NCBI RefSeq assembly: GCF_003254575.1
Contig: NZ_QJUA01000012.1
Coordinates: 62,001 to 126,000, forward strand
DNA: 64,000 nucleotides
Reading direction: 5' to 3'
Source of the DNA: Mycobacterium kyogaense
GTDB lineage: Bacteria; Actinomycetota; Actinomycetes; Mycobacteriales; Mycobacteriaceae
Both the position numbers and the translations under genes were made by a program. Every line of letters starts with the position of its first letter. Within the stretch, counting starts at the first letter, position 1. The notes under the pieces are model-generated. The model did not search any database, was not told the DNA's origin, and saw only the letters and a list, made by a program, of their open reading frames with translations. Below are positions 63,666 through 64,000 of the stretch, in pieces.

Positions 63666-64000
63666 TCTTGCCCAGCGTGACCATGCCGCGGTAGGTCGAC
63701 GGATTCAACAGCGTCGGCCACTTGGTGCGTTTGATGTTCTCGCGCAGCGGCTTCCCGGCGAAGCGGTCGCGCAGCCAGCGCAGCGTCATCGGAGCGGACA
63801 TCGGGTGCAGCAACAGATGCTCGCTGAACAGATCGCGGTGGTAGGTGACATGGGCGCCGCCACGTACATAGGTGTGCGCCAGGTCGTCGATGTCGTCGAC
63901 GGAGATGATGCGGTCGTGGACGGCTTGGACGATCAGGACCGGGACCGACGGCGCCGCCGTGCCCAGCTTGATGCTGTCGAACACGTGCTGCACCTCGGGG
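63601..64000 (-). CDS. Secreted lipase family protein, C-terminal part (Rv1592c-like)
   Basis: The open frame runs off the window end; the first visible Val (GTG 63993) is internal. The last 130 residues match the C-terminal part of LIP-family triacylglycerol lipases: [26 protein letters not shown] (with the catalytic-site aspartate region) and [23 protein letters not shown] (with the catalytic histidine). The nucleophile serine and signal peptide lie outside the window. As I recall, Rv1592c is a lipase at the same place. Confidence 0.8.
   Translation of the reverse strand, partial: PEVQHVFDSIKLGTAAPSVPVLIVQAVHDRIISVDDIDDLAHTYVRGGAHVTYHRDLFSEHLLLHPMSAPMTLRWLRDRFAGKPLRENIKRTKWPTLLNPSTYRGMVTLGKITVKVMTGRRVERQPLSRFDR

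Overview
The window is high-GC actinobacterial DNA. Gene content and order match a rapid-growing mycobacterium (Mycolicibacterium-type). The blocks sufSUT, trx-echA12-ABC-F, acnR-acnA, ripA-ripB-moxR, fabG1-inhA-hemH, nfeD-stomatin, mutA-mutB-meaB-lipL, ileS-dinB-ansA-lspA-rluD, dnaE1, ilvA, treXYZ and bioA-F-D / bioB follow the order I recall for M. tuberculosis from about Rv1464 to Rv1592, with species-specific gaps. Comparisons to M. tuberculosis are from memory; no search was run. I saw no tRNA, rRNA, insertion sequence, prophage or CRISPR array.

Layout. 1-2024: Fe-S cluster assembly (sufS cut by the window edge, sufU, sufT). 2025-7835: a HAD hydrolase, an exported GH16 glycanase, thioredoxin, a crotonase, an ABC-F ATPase and a tiny HTH protein. 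7832-11227 (minus): acnR and aconitase, with a likely AcnR operator upstream. 11416-18543: peptidoglycan hydrolases RipA/RipB, then MoxR, a DUF58 protein and two tandem von Willebrand A proteins. 18620-21242: fabG1-inhA-hemH (mycolate fatty-acid elongation plus haem). 21250-24915: a conserved hypothetical gene, an NfeD/SPFH pair, and DoxX and TVP38 membrane proteins overlapping tail to tail. 24964-31385: methylmalonyl-CoA mutase, its G-protein chaperone and a beta-lactamase-fold esterase. 31646-34634: an accessory stretch with a MEDS-ANTAR regulator, a seven-helix membrane protein with a small HTH repressor-like protein, and a divergent condensation-domain-like protein with a strong inverted repeat between them. 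34645-37971: ileS under an ultrashort translational T-box riboswitch. 37975-43578: S4 protein, dinB, ansA, lspA, rluD, rarD and a frameshifted TetR gene. 43602-49074: dnaE1 preceded by three 12-bp direct repeats and followed by a deleted MFS-transporter remnant, a small membrane protein and ilvA. 49062-57382 (minus): an acyltransferase followed by treX, treY, treZ. 57406-63665: biotin genes bioA, bioF, bioD, the regulator bioQ, bioB and its accessory gene bsaP, with two BioQ-type operators. 63601-64000: C-terminal part of a secreted lipase.

How it works together. Most operons are tightly packed, with 1-8 nt start/stop overlaps. Many first genes have a TANNNT -10 box 6-7 nt before an ATG/GTG, as expected for leaderless mycobacterial transcripts, and these boxes fixed several start codons. 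The clearest regulatory circuits are the ileS T-box, BioQ on bioF and bioB/bioQ, and AcnR on acnA. The least understood piece is the HTH/seven-helix/condensation-like cluster at 32.8-34.6 kb.
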